Shown: in pieces, positions 10,536 through 23,164 of the stretch
How the letters are laid out: each line of letters begins with the position of its first letter
How positions within the stretch are numbered: position 1 is the stretch's first letter
NCBI RefSeq assembly: GCF_003573695.1
Contig: NW_020639929.1
Coordinates: 1,888,406-1,952,405 of the forward strand
Reading direction: 5' to 3'
Length of the DNA stretch: 64,000 nt
Source: Papaver somniferum
Lineage: Eukaryota > Streptophyta > Magnoliopsida > Ranunculales > Papaveraceae
The notes under the pieces: generated by a model
Database searches by the model: none
Seen by the model: only the letters and a program-made list of their open reading frames with translations
What the model was told of the DNA's origin: nothing
Translations under genes and position numbers: made by a program

Positions 10536-11441
10536 CTATCCTAATATCATAAAGTGATTAGGTTTAGTCTCAAAACTTAATAACCGACACATCTTAAAAT
10601 CAAAATTTCCCACAATTGGTAGAAACGTTTTTGGTGGAAAAACAAAGTCAATCTTGGTATTATTGCCTGGGTTAACCACATCAACCAGAGGATGGGTTTC
10701 TAACAGTTGAGACTCGTGTTGAATATTATTAAGTTCGGGAAAACGAGTACGAAGATAGTCTCGTAAGATGGGTGAGGCATTGATGTCAAGTCCCAAGTGA
10801 GGGATATTTTTAAGAGTTAAAGAACATGGAGAATGATAATCACCCCCAAACTTAGAGTTTTCAGCGTCTCTAGGTAGACTGGTCATAATCTCCCTAATTT
10901 CTAGGTCATCAGATTCCTGAAAGTGGGCGATTGATTTTTCTAAGTCAGGTTCATCCCCGCTAATCTCTACGAGTTCTTCTAAGACTATTGTTTCTAAATC
11001 GTTTGACTCGAAAACAGTACTCTCAAGATAAACTGGTTCCTCTAAACCATCATCGGTTTCGTAATCATCGTCTAAAACGGGGGTATTTCTAGTCAAATCC
11101 TCGTCCTTTTGAATAGGTAAATAATTATTAAAATTATATGGATTTGAACTAGAAATATCATTATAATCATCATCACCATCCTCCTCCTCATCATCATCAC
11201 AATATAATTTTTGATATTCACGAATTCTCAAGCTTTGTTCCCAACTACATGGTCTATGTTTATAATATTTCTCATAGATCGTTAGAGGTGATTCCTCAAT
11301 AAAAGTTGGAGTATCCATATATCGCTGCCCACGCATATATTCACCAAGAGTCATTTCCGAAGACGTCTCTTGATAACGAGAATTTCTAGACATATATTCT
11401 CGCAACGTCATTGCAGGTGGCGTCTCCTCAAAAGGATTCAT
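10536..11441 (-). CDS. gag-derived acidic ORF of the array retroelement, copy 2 (intact)
   Basis: This is a 301-codon ORF from ATG 11441 (a GTG in frame lies just before). The N-terminus has two similar segments, TLREYMSRNSRYQ and TLGEYMRGQRYMD, followed by a strongly acidic middle. Near residues 180-210 a segment (LEIREIMTSLPRDAENSKFGG) matches the post-protease linker of the element at 45781-54279 (LEVRNIVTSLFRDTQNSKFGG, around 48870-48910). So it looks like a gag start joined to the linker that normally precedes RT, with gag core, zinc knuckle and protease deleted. No enzymatic motif is left. It is the only one of the three copies without a frameshift. It lies about 1 kb downstream of the PBS/LTR on the same strand. 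Function, if any, is unknown. Confidence 0.65.
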   Translation of the reverse strand: MNPFEETPPAMTLREYMSRNSRYQETSSEMTLGEYMRGQRYMDTPTFIEESPLTIYEKYYKHRPCSWEQSLRIREYQKLYCDDDEEEDGDDDYNDISSSNPYNFNNYLPIQKDEDLTRNTPVLDDDYETDDGLEEPVYLESTVFESNDLETIVLEELVEISGDEPDLEKSIAHFQESDDLEIREIMTSLPRDAENSKFGGDYHSPCSLTLKNIPHLGLDINASPILRDYLRTRFPELNNIQHESQLLETHPLVDVVNPGNNTKIDFVFPPKTFLPIVGNFDFKMCRLLSFETKPNHFMILG

Positions 11442-11444
11442 CAC

Positions 11445-12481
11445 CGAAGAAATATAAACTACAGAGGGATTCTATACAATCACAAACAAGGCCGACTCGA
11501 CTCCACCAAAGCAAACCTAAAGATTTCTAGCCAACAAAAAGCATGATGGCTCCACTTAGATTGTTTCTAGACCAGCTTCTATCTCTCGAAGGGGAATTCG
11601 TTACATTTTGAGCAATCCCTCTGGATCAATCCGAGCTAATGTGATATGAAACTGAGGCGAGGGAAGCTCAATGGAGATTTTATAACCAAGGCCTCACCGG
11701 CGTTACAAGGTGGCTTGTTTCAACTCCCAGAAGTCATCATGAACTTTGAAGTTGCTTAAAAGGTAACCAATATCCTTTGAAAAATATTCCTAACAAGCTC
11801 GATACCCTATAAGTCTCTTTCTAATCAGATTTTAAAACTTGGGTTCGCGTTAGGTTTTGTTTTCCTAAAACGAGCAAGAAGGGAACGGTGATGAAATCCG
11901 AACCCTTATCTTGTTTAGGCCAGGCCTTGCCCTTTACTAGGAAAATAAAGACAGTCCGGTTCGTCCTCAAACAATTATCACCTTAAGGCATACAGTAACT
12001 CGCTTGCAGGGGATTCGCGAGTGTTTCGATTGGACTTACCTCCCGTACCAGACGGGGGATGAACCGTTGTCGTCGACTCGGGCCACGACTCCTATGCCGT
12101 GTACGAACCCGAGGGGCCGAGACGATATAGTAATCGTCGTCCTTCCCTGCACACAGTTTATATAATTTTTTTTTTTTTTTTAATAATAATACCCTTCCGT
12201 AGGGTTAAAAAAAGAATAAAATCCAATTGTCCAGAATAAAGTCCAAATAAAAATTCCAAAAATTACAAAAATTATGAAAGATAAAGCCTATTTACAAATC
12301 CTAAAAAAAAAATTATGTCTTTTTTTTCTTCTCTTTTAGCTTTTAGCTTTAAGCTTTTTGTTCCCAAGTCCTTAGTATTCCACTTCGAACCTGTAAATCA
12401 AAGACACAAAAAGAAACGTAAAAAGGAACAAATAATAGTAAAAAAAAATAATAATAACCTAAAAATTCTACCTAAACACAA
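11445..12481 (-). other. Untranslated leader of the array retroelement, copy 2
   Basis: Same leader as at 800-1821, with a few small indels, for example an extra base in the homopolymer runs near 12165-12185. No gene. Confidence 0.65.
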
Positions 12482-12500
12482 ATCTGCGTCGGCGGCGCCA
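12482..12500 (-). other. Primer-binding site, array copy 2
   Basis: Minus strand TGGCGCCGCCGACGCAG, directly after the LTR end plus three bases. It has the same first eight bases as copy 1 and one substitution (CGCAG instead of CGCGG). Confidence 0.65.
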
Positions 12501-12503
12501 AAA

Positions 12504-14067
12504 TGATTAAAGATTTTTCGTGGTTGTAGTAATGAGGTTCAAACTCTCGGACTTGTGAAGATTAAATTTAAAGATTTAATAAAATTATATACAAAATTAT
12601 TAACAATGGGTGCGAGAGGTAACAAAGACACTAGATTCCACTATTATGCAAAATTGAATGATAAATATTTCAAAACTCTATTCAATTCTTAAGTCCTTTT
12701 TTATCTTTAATTCACTATCAATCATATAGATTCTCAAACATTATTTGCAAACCTTAAGCATAGATTATCAAGAGATTAAACCAAGCATAACCTATCAAAC
12801 TGAATAACAAATAATTAAGACAATCATTCAAACAATTTAAAACTCTGCAAAAGCAGCGATTAGGTGAATTATATAATTAAATGAAATAGTTACCCATTTA
12901 TGTTGCATGAATAACTTCCTCCATTGCCTTGGTTACGAGGGAATTAGATCATCATAGTATAAATGCTCTCAAAATAATTTATTATGGCTCAAAAATGGTT
13001 TACAAATGATGAGAAGAAGAGAAAATGGTGTAAACTGTAATCTGCAACGCACAATAAGCGTCACAGAATGAACGATAAATGACAAGTGCTGCTGCTGTTT
13101 AGACTGCGCTGCGACCCACGCATGTGCGTCTTAGACATTGTTGATAAACGACTGTTCTTGCGAGTCCGTTCTTCGTGCTCTTGGTGTTCTTCATCAGCAG
13201 CAGCAGCAGCAACAGAGTTTCATCAACTCTTGATTTCTGCTTCTCTGACCCTCTTATCGACTCCCCAACTCTCGACAACCTCTCTGTAGCACATTAGGAA
13301 CATATTTATACGTAATTGAACCATTGAATATCCTCCATTAACTGCAAATAATCTTCATTTACTCGGCCATTGAAGAAAAATATTTCGGAATATTTTCTTC
13401 CCTGAATTATCTCTATACGCATCTGGAGCTGTAAATGGTGAGTAGATTTTCTTTGTTTATCTCAAACACACTTCAGAATATAGCCAAGCCCCATCCAAAC
13501 ACGAGCAGCACACTTCCAACTCATCAAACCCCGTGAAATATTTTCCATGCACGCGTCTGCTCGGAATTCATCTGATGGATTTTCCAGCCAAATTTGATCG
13601 CATCCAACACCCATATCCTTCCTGTATAGCCCAGCAGAAGATACCCAATGAGTTTCAGCCATTGAATCGGCCTGAAACTCCTTCAAAAGTCGATTGGCAA
13701 ATATGCCAGTAAATAGCCAAATTTTCCCGCCAATTTTGGAATTTGAATTTGGGAAGAAAACTGGCCTCCCCCTAATCCAGTTCTGGTGTCCCTTTAGCAA
13801 TTGGGGCTGAAATAGTAATTTTTGTGTGGAAATAATAATTTTTCTTGGTTCCTCCGGGACATTTCTGTGACGTTTCCATTGCATTTCTGGGGTTCCTTTA
13901 ATACTTTATCTTGGGGGTGTAAAACACCACTTTTTGAGCCCATTTCGCCGCAAGGGCTTATTTCTCTAAAATTTCCTACAAGAACACAAAATAACACAAT
14001 AAGTACTTAATCGAGTCTAACAATACAGAATATTGAGAACAAAATAGACACATAAATGCGTCTATGA
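12504..14067 (-). repeat. LTR of the array retroelement, copy 2 (1564 bp, shared LTR)
   Basis: Bounded by a PBS on the left and a PPT on the right, as in copy 1. The TATA box is intact here (TATAAATA, complement of 13303-13310), followed on the minus strand by the transcribed part with the CAG-repeat block near 13195-13215. It differs from copy 1 by a few small changes, for example CAATAAGCG for CAAAAGCG and ATCATATAGATT for ATCAATAGATT. It serves both complete elements in the window: 1844-14067 and 12504-24715. Confidence 0.85.
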
Positions 14068-14357
14068 AATAGCCCCAAACTTTATTTGCTAGTCCTCGAG
14101 CAAAACTAAAAAATAAAACCAGTTAATCTCGGGTGGGTTTAACAGAGGTGTACCCACAAAAACCATGACTTCTAATTGGTCAAAAGTATCCAAAGAGCTA
14201 TGAGGACATACACATTCTCAACCTATCTCGGCGCTGGCTTGGCGTGGCGCGGATTGTTAGCACCATGAAGCTTGTTCTTGCGGGCCCAATTGCCTTTTTC
14301 CATACATATCTCAAATAGGAAATCCTTTCCTTATTCAAATTCCAAAAGTGTCACTCC

Positions 14358-14364
14358 TATAAAA
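14358..14364 (+). promoter_or_regulatory. TATA box of the PMD gene, copy 2
   Basis: TATAAAAGGG in the same position relative to the GTATGT splice donor as in copy 1. Confidence 0.55.
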
Positions 14365-14974
14365 GGGTTTGCTCTCCTTTTTATCTCGTATCTTTGTTCT
14401 CACGTCCTTGCGCTAGCGGTAGAGTGGTAGCAATAAAGCGGGCAAGCATATTCCAGGTATGTATTCCAGCGTTTCTCTTTCAATTTTTTTTTGTATTGGT
14501 GCAAACCCTATCCATAGGTGTATCTTCCATGAACTTGTAGAAATATTTCAACGTGAACACCGCAGTAATGGTAGCCACCTCAATTATTATGCAAAACAGG
14601 CGTACACGGGAAGATGACTGCCACCAATTCCTTTCCCATGAAAACCTAGTTTTTAGGGTTTCCTCCTTTTCCTTGGGGTGACTGTGTGCATAGTTTCCGC
14701 GGTGGGGCGCACTTTCTTGGCCGAGTGCGTACTTTTCGCTGCAAGGTACGACTTTGGCAAAGGGCGTGGTTTCTGCGGTAACGTAGGGTTTGCCAGTCCC
14801 CATTTTTTCGGTTATGAGCGTTATGTCTTGCAACTTAAAACAAATTGCCCCGCATCCAAAATGGATTCTCCGTTGTTGATAAAATAGTTTTCATGCACTT
14901 TGTAGTAACTTCTCTTCCCACCCCTTTCTTTATTGTAGTTGAAAGCGTAAGCATCTTAAGAAGGTTTCGTTAGG

Positions 14975-17755
14975 ATGTCACCTGAGAAAATCCATCCCAC
15001 GGCTTTGAAAATATTGGCAGCTCTAAGCCAAACATGGATGATGAATTTTTCACAACGTCCGCCACAACTAGGAGAAATCAACCTAAGTTTGTGCCCGTCC
15101 TTATGACCGGTTCAGAGGGTGAGGAGATACCCAGTCGGTTCGACCAGGTTGTATAATACGATTTTGCTTTCAGAGGTAAGAGTATCCTACTTCTTCCATT
15201 GACTTCAGAATCTATCAGAGTTCATTGCGTTCTTTCGACAAGTGGATGCCATTTATGATAAGTCAGGATTGCGTATAAGCAAATTTGATCAAATCGCAAA
15301 TCATTGGCGTTGTCACAGCTTCTGCGGCGCTTAAAATCAGGAAAGATATCCCGATCTTAGTGGCTTTCATCTCCCGATGGTTTCCAGACACTCACACGGC
15401 CATATGCAGGTGGGGTGAAATGACTGTCTCTTTGGAAACTGTGGTTGTCTTGCTGAACCTTCCCATAACAGGGAATCTTGATATCACCTTGTCTGAAGAT
15501 GAAGAACAAATGCACACTTCTCTCGTTGCAAAGTCAAAGGATTTTTCTGGAAGGAAAACGAGACCAGGTGTTTCTACAGCTGGTGGGTCTCAATGGTTCC
15601 CAGATGAGTCGTAGGCAGATCAAAAGAATAGTACGCTTCATGTCGCGACATTCTTGGTTCTTTAGTTATCCAGGGACATTTTTGATGACGGCTCTGGTAA
15701 TAAGGAAATAAGACATGGTTTCATTAAGTTTTCCATCAGATTACCGAAAGGTGTTGTTCTCCCCATTCGCGGCTTGTTTCTCGGTTATCTGTACACACAT
15801 TTGGATCATCTGGTTGCGGACATGCGTGCTTCAAACGGCTACATGAAAGTGCACTCGTACGTTCATGTTGCTTTTCTTCAAGCGTGGTTGTGGGAGCATT
15901 TCGAGAAGTGCGCTCCAAAACTGCTGGCTTTACTTCCCGATTCTTGGGGTGGTTCTAGGATACTTCACTGGGTGAACAGGCTCCCAAGATCTGGCTCGAA
16001 CATGGTTGACTTCCTTAACAACTCCCACACAATCAACTTTCATCCATGGGCTCCAGTGCATGGCTCCATAGTTCAAATAAACACTTTTTCTTCTGTTCCG
16101 AATACATCTTTGCTTTCTGAAAAGAATACGAGCATTGGGGAGGTTGTGTTCATGCGAAGTTGCACGCCTAGTTATGTACCGTATTTCTTTCGAGGATCTT
16201 GTCAGGAAGTCTCTTACAACATTGACAGGGCGGCTCGACATATGGGATTTGACCAAGGGGTCCCGCTCTCTTCTCAGTCGGTTTTTCCAGAAAACTTGTT
16301 TCCAGCTTCTCTTGATGCTAGTGCTCTTGCGTCCAGTATAAGTCTTCCCTTCTTGCTATCGGCATGAAATCCGACAACAACTTCTAAGTATAACATATTC
16401 TGGAAGGACGAGTTCCTTGCCATTCATAGATTCGTGAATGACGTAATGAATAATACTTGTGGTAATCCTTCTGCTGCAACTTTAGCAAGGCATCCATTGT
16501 TAAAGGATCCTTCCTCGCCCAAACAGAAATCTCCTAACGCGGAAACGGACAGTCCGCAAAAGAAGGAGCGAAGGTCGAAAGATCACGCGGGTGGTCTTTG
16601 ATCAGATTCAACGGCCATTGTGACTTTCAGTTCTTCCAACGTTCGGGTATGTATTCTTTTTATTGCCCACTCAGTCGGATTGCAAAATTGTTTCGTTATT
16701 CAAAATCTTTCCTTATATCTTAACCAGGGCGTGAACGCCTTTTCCCAGCTTGCATGCAGTCAGAAAACGGCGGCTCCCGCAGCAGAGGGTGGCAATGCTG
16801 ATCCTCACAGAACGGTGGATCTCGCGGCAGAGGGTGACAATGCCGAGCCTTCTTGCTGTGAAGAAGAGCTTGAAAAGGAGGAAAGCTTGGAATCTAGTGA
16901 TGATGAAAATAACTCTTCCAATAACAGTGTTGAGTCTTCTTATAGTCAGTCTGAAAGTGAATCAGTGAGTCTTCCACGCATTCTTCTTCTTCTTCTTCCT
17001 TTTTCTCTCTCTCTCTTTTTTTTTTTTTGAAATATGTCTAAACCAAGATATCGTAGGGAGAACCCGCTCCTGAAGATGGCCCCGAGGAGGAAAACCGTGG
17101 AGACACAACTTTGTCTCCAACCGTGGCAGCTGCGCTTGGCGACCCGGAAATAGAGGTCGATCAAGATGAAGATGTTGGTGCGGCTCAAGTAGCGGAGAGT
17201 GCTCCAGCGACCGCTGGCGCCATTGTAGTTAGGAGTCCCTTTCCAGTTGTTGGTTCGGTTTCCGGCACCATTTTCGATCCTCCATACTTAGTTCCTTATC
17301 CAGATCATGTGTTGATCGGAGGCTTCAGCGTACCAGCCAAATACGAGACGTTATATACCAAGATATTGGAAAGGTATGGACACATCGCCACAACGAAAAA
17401 GGTTAATAGTAGGTTTGCGCTGGTCAAGCGTGTGGAGGAAGCTTTATCTTCGATTGACGACATGTGCAAAGTGACTGGCCATACCGTTTCTAAGGACTTG
17501 GTCTCAAGCTGGAAGTTCCATCGTGATGTGTGCGTAGACCACGGGTTCAACGTTTCCTGGTTTTTTGAAGGTTTCTCTGAGATCGAAAAGTTGTAGACCA
17601 CGGCGGCTGAAGGACCTTCCGCGGATGAGGTCGCACGGCATGAGGCGGAGATCAAAAAGTTGTCCACAAAGCTGAAGCTGAAACGGGCGGCTCTCGAAAG
17701 CACGAATGAGGCTTTCTCCAAGAAGAGCAAGCCATTACTAGATAGTTTTCCTTGA
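14975..17755 (+). pseudogene. Plant mobile domain (PMD / MAIN-like) pseudogene, copy 2
   Basis: Same gene as at 4312-7094, with the same exon and intron layout. It shares with copy 1 the TAG stop after FLVL (here 15663-15665). It has private deletions: one A in the AAAAA near 15008, one A in the run near 15537, and two bases in GGTGGGTGTC near 15587, which change the frame in the first PMD block. It lacks copy 1's frame breaks in the second block, so a long frame is open from about 15774 to 16367. The 161-codon segment at 17111-17596 is identical in translation to the other copies. Not functional as it stands. Confidence 0.68.
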
Positions 17756-18992
17756 ATGTACTCTTGTCTTTTGAACTTCTTTATTTAGGCTTCTTCTTTT
17801 TTTGAAAGGCGAACAGAGCGCCTGGTTCATGGTTCGATTTGAATTGATATATAATCGTCTCCTATGAGGGTTTTGGATTATTCTTTTATAATGAATTATT
17901 TTATTTATTTTTTTAGAATAATGTTGTTTTTGGTTATGACTATTTGTGGCATAAATATCCCAGGAGAGCCATGGAGTTGTCAATGTTGTGTTGTCAGTAG
18001 AAATTATGGGATGAAACATGGGGATAACATGGTTGTCGGTTTCTACTATCTTTGTGAAAATTCTAGGTAGTAGAACATGCAACTCGGATGTAAATCTGAG
18101 TTTTTGTGGGCGGAGGCGCCGTGACTGTGAAGAGTCCCCAATAATTCCCAAGTCCCCAGTCGTTCCAGAGTCGTCTGATAACCGAGGCGGCGGCTAGTCT
18201 GTTTCCATCATCTCGATATCTGGGTTGAAAAGATGGAATCAGAAATCAGGAATTGATATTGTGACCGATAGATTAATCTCCCACTGTGGTCGCCAATTGT
18301 TTGAGGGTGAAAACAGTTTCTGCTGATTTTGGTAATTTCGAGTGTGTGGGTGAGAAACGAGTTTAAACCCTAAACAATGTACTGCAAGGGAGTACTTTGA
18401 TTCGAGAGATCAATCTGTAAAAATCCGTCCTAAACCAAGAAATGGCCGTTTCAGACTTAGTTCGGTCACAAAGTGAAGGAGAAAGGTTGGTCTAGGGAGG
18501 GAAGCGAAGTTAGTGTTGAGACCAGAATAGTTGATTCGGGAGTAGTTTTTTGACGACTTGTATCAGAAAGTGGAAAGATAACATATGGGAAAGCTAACAA
18601 GTGATTTCTGAATGTTGTACTCTCCTGACCAAAACTTGTTCTTTGGTGGAAATAAGTCAGACCTATTTATACAAGTCGCAACGAAATGTACCCTGGTCTC
18701 GTAAGAAGTGGTAACGGTTGAGTAAATGGAAGAAAACGGTAACAGGTAACGCCTGGAATTGATGTTTCCATAATGAAGGAAACGTTTCACCATTACTTCT
18801 TGAATTTACTAACCGCCTCACTCTTATGACACTTTCTTGTAACGGGCATAGTGTATGCCGCATGCTGTAAACCGCCAGACCAATACCCTGATGAGCATCC
18901 CCCAGTTTGTGACATGTTTTGATGTCTCGAGTGTTTTGTGTACCATGTGCTATTGTTTGGAAAGTTGAGCTTGGGAGGCTTTCCGGCTCGGT

Positions 18993-20428
18993 GGTGACCT
19001 TCGGCGGTCGAGATTTTGCATCTCGAGAAGAAGGTTAGTCGTTGATTGTGGTTACCTACCGTTGGTAGCAGTGGCGTGGCCACGGTGCTGGCATGGCTTG
19101 CACATTCTCTTGGCATGGCTAATTAGGGTTTGGTGTCGTGACCATATAACTAGCATAGTCCAAAGAGTTGGCAGTGTAGCCAAAGGTTGCCACAAGTCGT
19201 TTGGTTTAGTAGCGAGCTTGTACGGATGAGATTTGCATCTCAGAAGGAAGGATAGTCGTTGATTGTTGCAACCTTCCGTTTGGCAGCCAGCGGCATAGAG
19301 GAATGGCCGTCATGGATTTGGCATGGCCAAATTAGGGCTTTGGCACCGTGGCAAAGAGTTGGCATCGTATCCAAGAGATTTCCACAAGTCATTTGGTGGA
19401 AATTTTGTACGTCTGAGATTTGCATCTCAGAGGGAAGGGTATCCGTTGATTGTTGAAACCCTCCGTTTGGCATGGTTTAAGAGCGGCCAAGCTAGGATTT
19501 TGGCATAGTTTTAAGCGCGGCCAAAATTAGGGTTTTGGCATAGTTTGGGCAGCCAAAATTAGAGCTTGGCATTTGGCCAAAAGTTGCCACACGTTTGGTG
19601 AGGAACTTGGACGACTGATATTTGCATCTCAAAAGGAAGGGTGGATGTTGATTGTTGCAACCCTTCGTTTGGCTGCCAGCGGCATGGAGGCATGGCCGGC
19701 ATGGCTTTGGCATGGTTTAAGAGCGACCAAGCTAGGATTTTGGCATAGTTTTAAGCGCGGCCAAAATTAGGGTTTTGGCATAGTTTAGGCAGCCAAAATT
19801 AGAGCTTGGAATTGGGCCAAAAGTTGCCACACGTTTGGTGAGGAACTTGGACGACTGATATTTGCATCTCAAAAGGAAGGGTGGTTGTTGATTGTTGCAA
19901 CCCTTCGTTTGGCAGCCAGCGGCATGGAGGCATGGCCGGCATGGCTTTGGAGTGGTTTAGGCGCGGCCAAGCTAGGATTTTGGCATAGTTTTAGGCGCGG
20001 CTAAAATTAGGATTTTGTCAAAGTTTAGGCGCGGCCAAAATTAGGGCTTGGCATTGGGCCAAAAGTTGCCACGCGTTTGGTGGCGAACTTGGACGACTGA
20101 GATTTGCATCTCAGAAGGAAGGGTAGTCATTGATTGCTACAACCCTTCCTTTGGAAGCTAGCGTCATGGAGGCATGGCCGGCGTGGCTTTGGCATGGTTT
20201 AGGCGCGGCCAAGCTAGGATTTTGGCATAGTTTTAGACGCGACCAAAATTAAGGTTTTGGCATAGTTTAGGCGCGGCCAAAATTAGGGCTTGGGATTGGG
20301 CCAAAAGTTTTCACGCGTTTGGTGGCGAATTTGGACGGCTGAGATTTGCATCTCATAAGGAAGGGTGGTTGTTGATTGTTGAAACCCTTCATTTGGAAGC
20401 CAGCGGCATGGAGGCATCGCCGGCATAG
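18993..20428. repeat. Tandem repeats of ~240 bp, copy 2
   Basis: Same repeat block as 8330-9765, with the same markers and order, nearly without change. Confidence 0.8.
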
Positions 20429-20429
20429 C

Positions 20430-21074
20430 TTTGGTGCGGAGGTGTGGCTGGCATGGCATGCAATTGGCACTATGGTGCGGCTGGCATGGTTGGTATGCCT
20501 TTGGCGCGGAGATGTGGCTGGCATGGTTGGTATGCCTTTGGCGCGGAGATGTGGCTGGAATGGCATGTCATTGGCACAGTGGTGTGGCTGGCATGACTTT
20601 GGCGCGGAGATGTGGCTGGCATGGCATGCCATTGGAACGATGGTGCGGCTGGCATGGCATGCCATTGGCACGGTGTGCAGCTGGCATGGTTGGCATGCCT
20701 TTGGCGCGGAGATGCGGCTGGCATGGTATGCCATTGGCACGGTGGCGCGGCTGGCATGGTTGGCATGCCTTTGGAGCGGAGATGCGGCTGGCATGGCATG
20801 CCATTGGCACGGTGGCGCGGCTGGCATGGTTGGCATGCCTTTGGAGCGGAGATGTGGCTGGCATGGCATGCCATTGGTACGGTGGTGCGGCTGGCATGGT
20901 TGGCATGCCTTTGGCGTGGAGATGTGGCTGGCATGGCATGCCATTGGCACGGTAGTGCGGCTGGCATAGTTGGCATGCCTTTGGCGCGGAGATGTGGCTG
21001 TCATGGCATGGAATTGGCACGATGGTTCGTCTGGCATGGTTGGCATGCCTTTGGCGTGGAGATATGGCTATTAT
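20430..21074. repeat. 70-bp GC-rich minisatellite, copy 2
   Basis: Same units and order as in copy 1. One base is missing near 20674 (CGGTGTGCAG against CGGTGATGCAG), which alters which of the incidental frames stay open. Confidence 0.88.
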
Positions 21075-21197
21075 GGTTTAGTGTGTCGAAACCCTAGTTT
21101 CAAATATGTGGCACGCGTGAATAACTGGGGATCCTCTAAGTCAATCAGATTGGACTCACACAGCTGACCACAATGAAAGAGGTGGTCTTCCTTAAGT

Positions 21198-22104
21198 CTA
21201 TCCTAATATCATAAAGTGATTAGGTTTAGTCTCAAAACTTAATAACCGACACATCTTAAAATCAAAATTTCCCACAATTGGTAGAAACGTTTTTGGTGGA
21301 AAAACAAAGTCAATCTTGGTATTATTGCCTGGGTTAACCACATCAACCAGAATGGGTTTCTAACAGTTGAGACTCGTGTTGAATATTATTAAGTTCGGGA
21401 AAACGAGTACGAAGATAGTCTCGTAAGATGGGTGAGGTATTGATGTCAAGTCCCAAGTGAGGGATATTTTTAAGAGTTAAAGAACATGGAGAATGATAAT
21501 CACCCCCAAACTTAGAGTTTTCAGCGTCTCTAGGTAGACTGGTCATAATCTCCCTAATTTCTAGGTCATCAGATTCCTGAAAGTGGGCGATTGATTTTTC
21601 TAAGTCAGGTTCATCCCCGCTAATCTCTACGAGTTCTTCTAAGACTATTGTTTCTAAATCGTTTGACTCGAAAACAGTACTCTCAAGATAAACTGGTTCC
21701 TCTAAACCATCATCGGTTTCGTAATCATCGTCTAAAACGGGGGTATTTCTAGTCAAATCCTCGTCCTTTTGAATAGGTAAATAATTATTAAAATTATATG
21801 GATTTGAACTAGAAATATCATTATAATCATCATCACCATCCTCCTCCTCATCATCATCACAATATAATTTTTGATATTCACGAATTCTCAAGCTTTGTTC
21901 CCAACTACATGGTCTATGTTTATAATATTTCATAGACTAGATCGTTAGAGGTGATTCCTCAATAAAAGTTGGAGTATCCATATATCGCTGCCCACGCATA
22001 TATTCACCAAGAGTCATTTCCGAAGACGTCTCTTGATAACGAGAATTTCTAGACATATATTCTCGCAACGTCATTGCAGGTGGCGTCTCCTCAAAAGGAT
22101 TCAT
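21198..22104 (-). pseudogene. gag-derived acidic ORF, array copy 3, frameshifted twice
   Basis: Homologue of 10536-11441 with ATG at 22104. A rearranged stretch near 21931-21940 (TTTCATAGACTAGATCG against TTTCTCATAGATCG) breaks the frame after about 55 codons. A two-base deletion near 21351 (CCAGAATGGG against CCAGAGGATGGG) ends the remaining frame early at 21343. The acidic middle is unchanged. Confidence 0.65.
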
Positions 22105-23142
22105 CACCGAAGAAATATAAACTACAGAGGGATTCTATACAATCACAAACAAGGCCGACTCGACTCCACCAAAGCAAACCTAAAGATTTCTAGCCAACAA
22201 AAAGCATGATGGCTCCACTTAGATTGTTTCTAGACCAGCTTCTATCTCTCGAAGGGGAATTCGTTACATTTTGAGCAATCCCTCTGGATCAATCCGAGCT
22301 AATGTGAGATGAAACTGAGGCGAGGGAAGCTCAATGGAGATTTTATAACCAAGGCCTCACCGGCGTTACAAGGTGGCTTGTTTCAACTCCCAGAAGTCAT
22401 CATGAACTTTGAAGTTGCTTAAAAGGTAACCAATATCCTTTGAAAAATTTCCTAACAAGCTCGATACCCTATAAGTCTCTTTCTAATCAGATTTTAAAAC
22501 TTGGGTTCGCGTTAGGTTTTGTTTTCCTAAAACGAGCAAGAAGGGAACGGTGATGAAATCCGAACCCTTATCTTGTTTAGGCCAGGCCTTGCCCTTTACT
22601 AGGAAAATAAAGACAGTCCGGTTCGTCCTCAAACAATTATCACCTTAAGGCATACAGTAACTCGCTTGCAGGGGATTCGCGAGTGTTTCGATTGGACTTA
22701 CCTCCCGTACCAGACGGGGGATGAACCGTTGTCGTCGACTCGGGCCACGACTCCTATGCCGTGTACGAACCCGAGGGGCCGAGACGATATAGTAATCGTC
22801 GTCCTTCCCTGCACACAGTTTATATAATTTTTTTTTTTTTTTAATAATAATACCCTTCCGTAGGGTTAAAAAAAGAATAAAATCCAATTGTCCAGAATAA
22901 AGTCCAAATAAAAATTCCAAAAATTACAAAAATTATGAAAGATAAAGCCTATTTACAAATCCTAAAAAAAAAATTATGTCTTTTTTTTCTTCTCTTTTAG
23001 CTTTTAGCTTTAAGCTTTTTGTTCCCAAGTCCTTAGTATTCCACTTCGAACCTGTAAATCAAAGACACAAAAAGAAACGTAAAAAGGAACAAATAATAGT
23101 AAAAAAAAATAATAATAACCTAAAAATTCTACCTAAACACAA
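22105..23142 (-). other. Untranslated leader of the array retroelement, copy 3
   Basis: Same leader as in the other two copies. A 91-codon minus-strand frame over 22645-22920 is open here only because of small indels and shows no family resemblance. No gene. Confidence 0.6.
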
Positions 23143-23161
23143 ATCTGCGTCGGCGGCGCCA
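23143..23161 (-). other. Primer-binding site, array copy 3
   Basis: Minus strand TGGCGCCGCCGACGCAG next to the LTR end, identical to copy 2. Confidence 0.65.
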
Positions 23162-23164
23162 AAA

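Larger units (their letters stand above)
18298..21120 (-). repeat. LTR-like segment of block B, copy 2
   Basis: Same layout as 7634-10458: starts TGTTTGAGGG after the PBS-like site (18277-18295), minus-strand TATAAAT (complement of 18665-18671), then repeat-rich U3. It ends at the junction 21120/21121, identical to 10458/10459. Confidence 0.45.
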
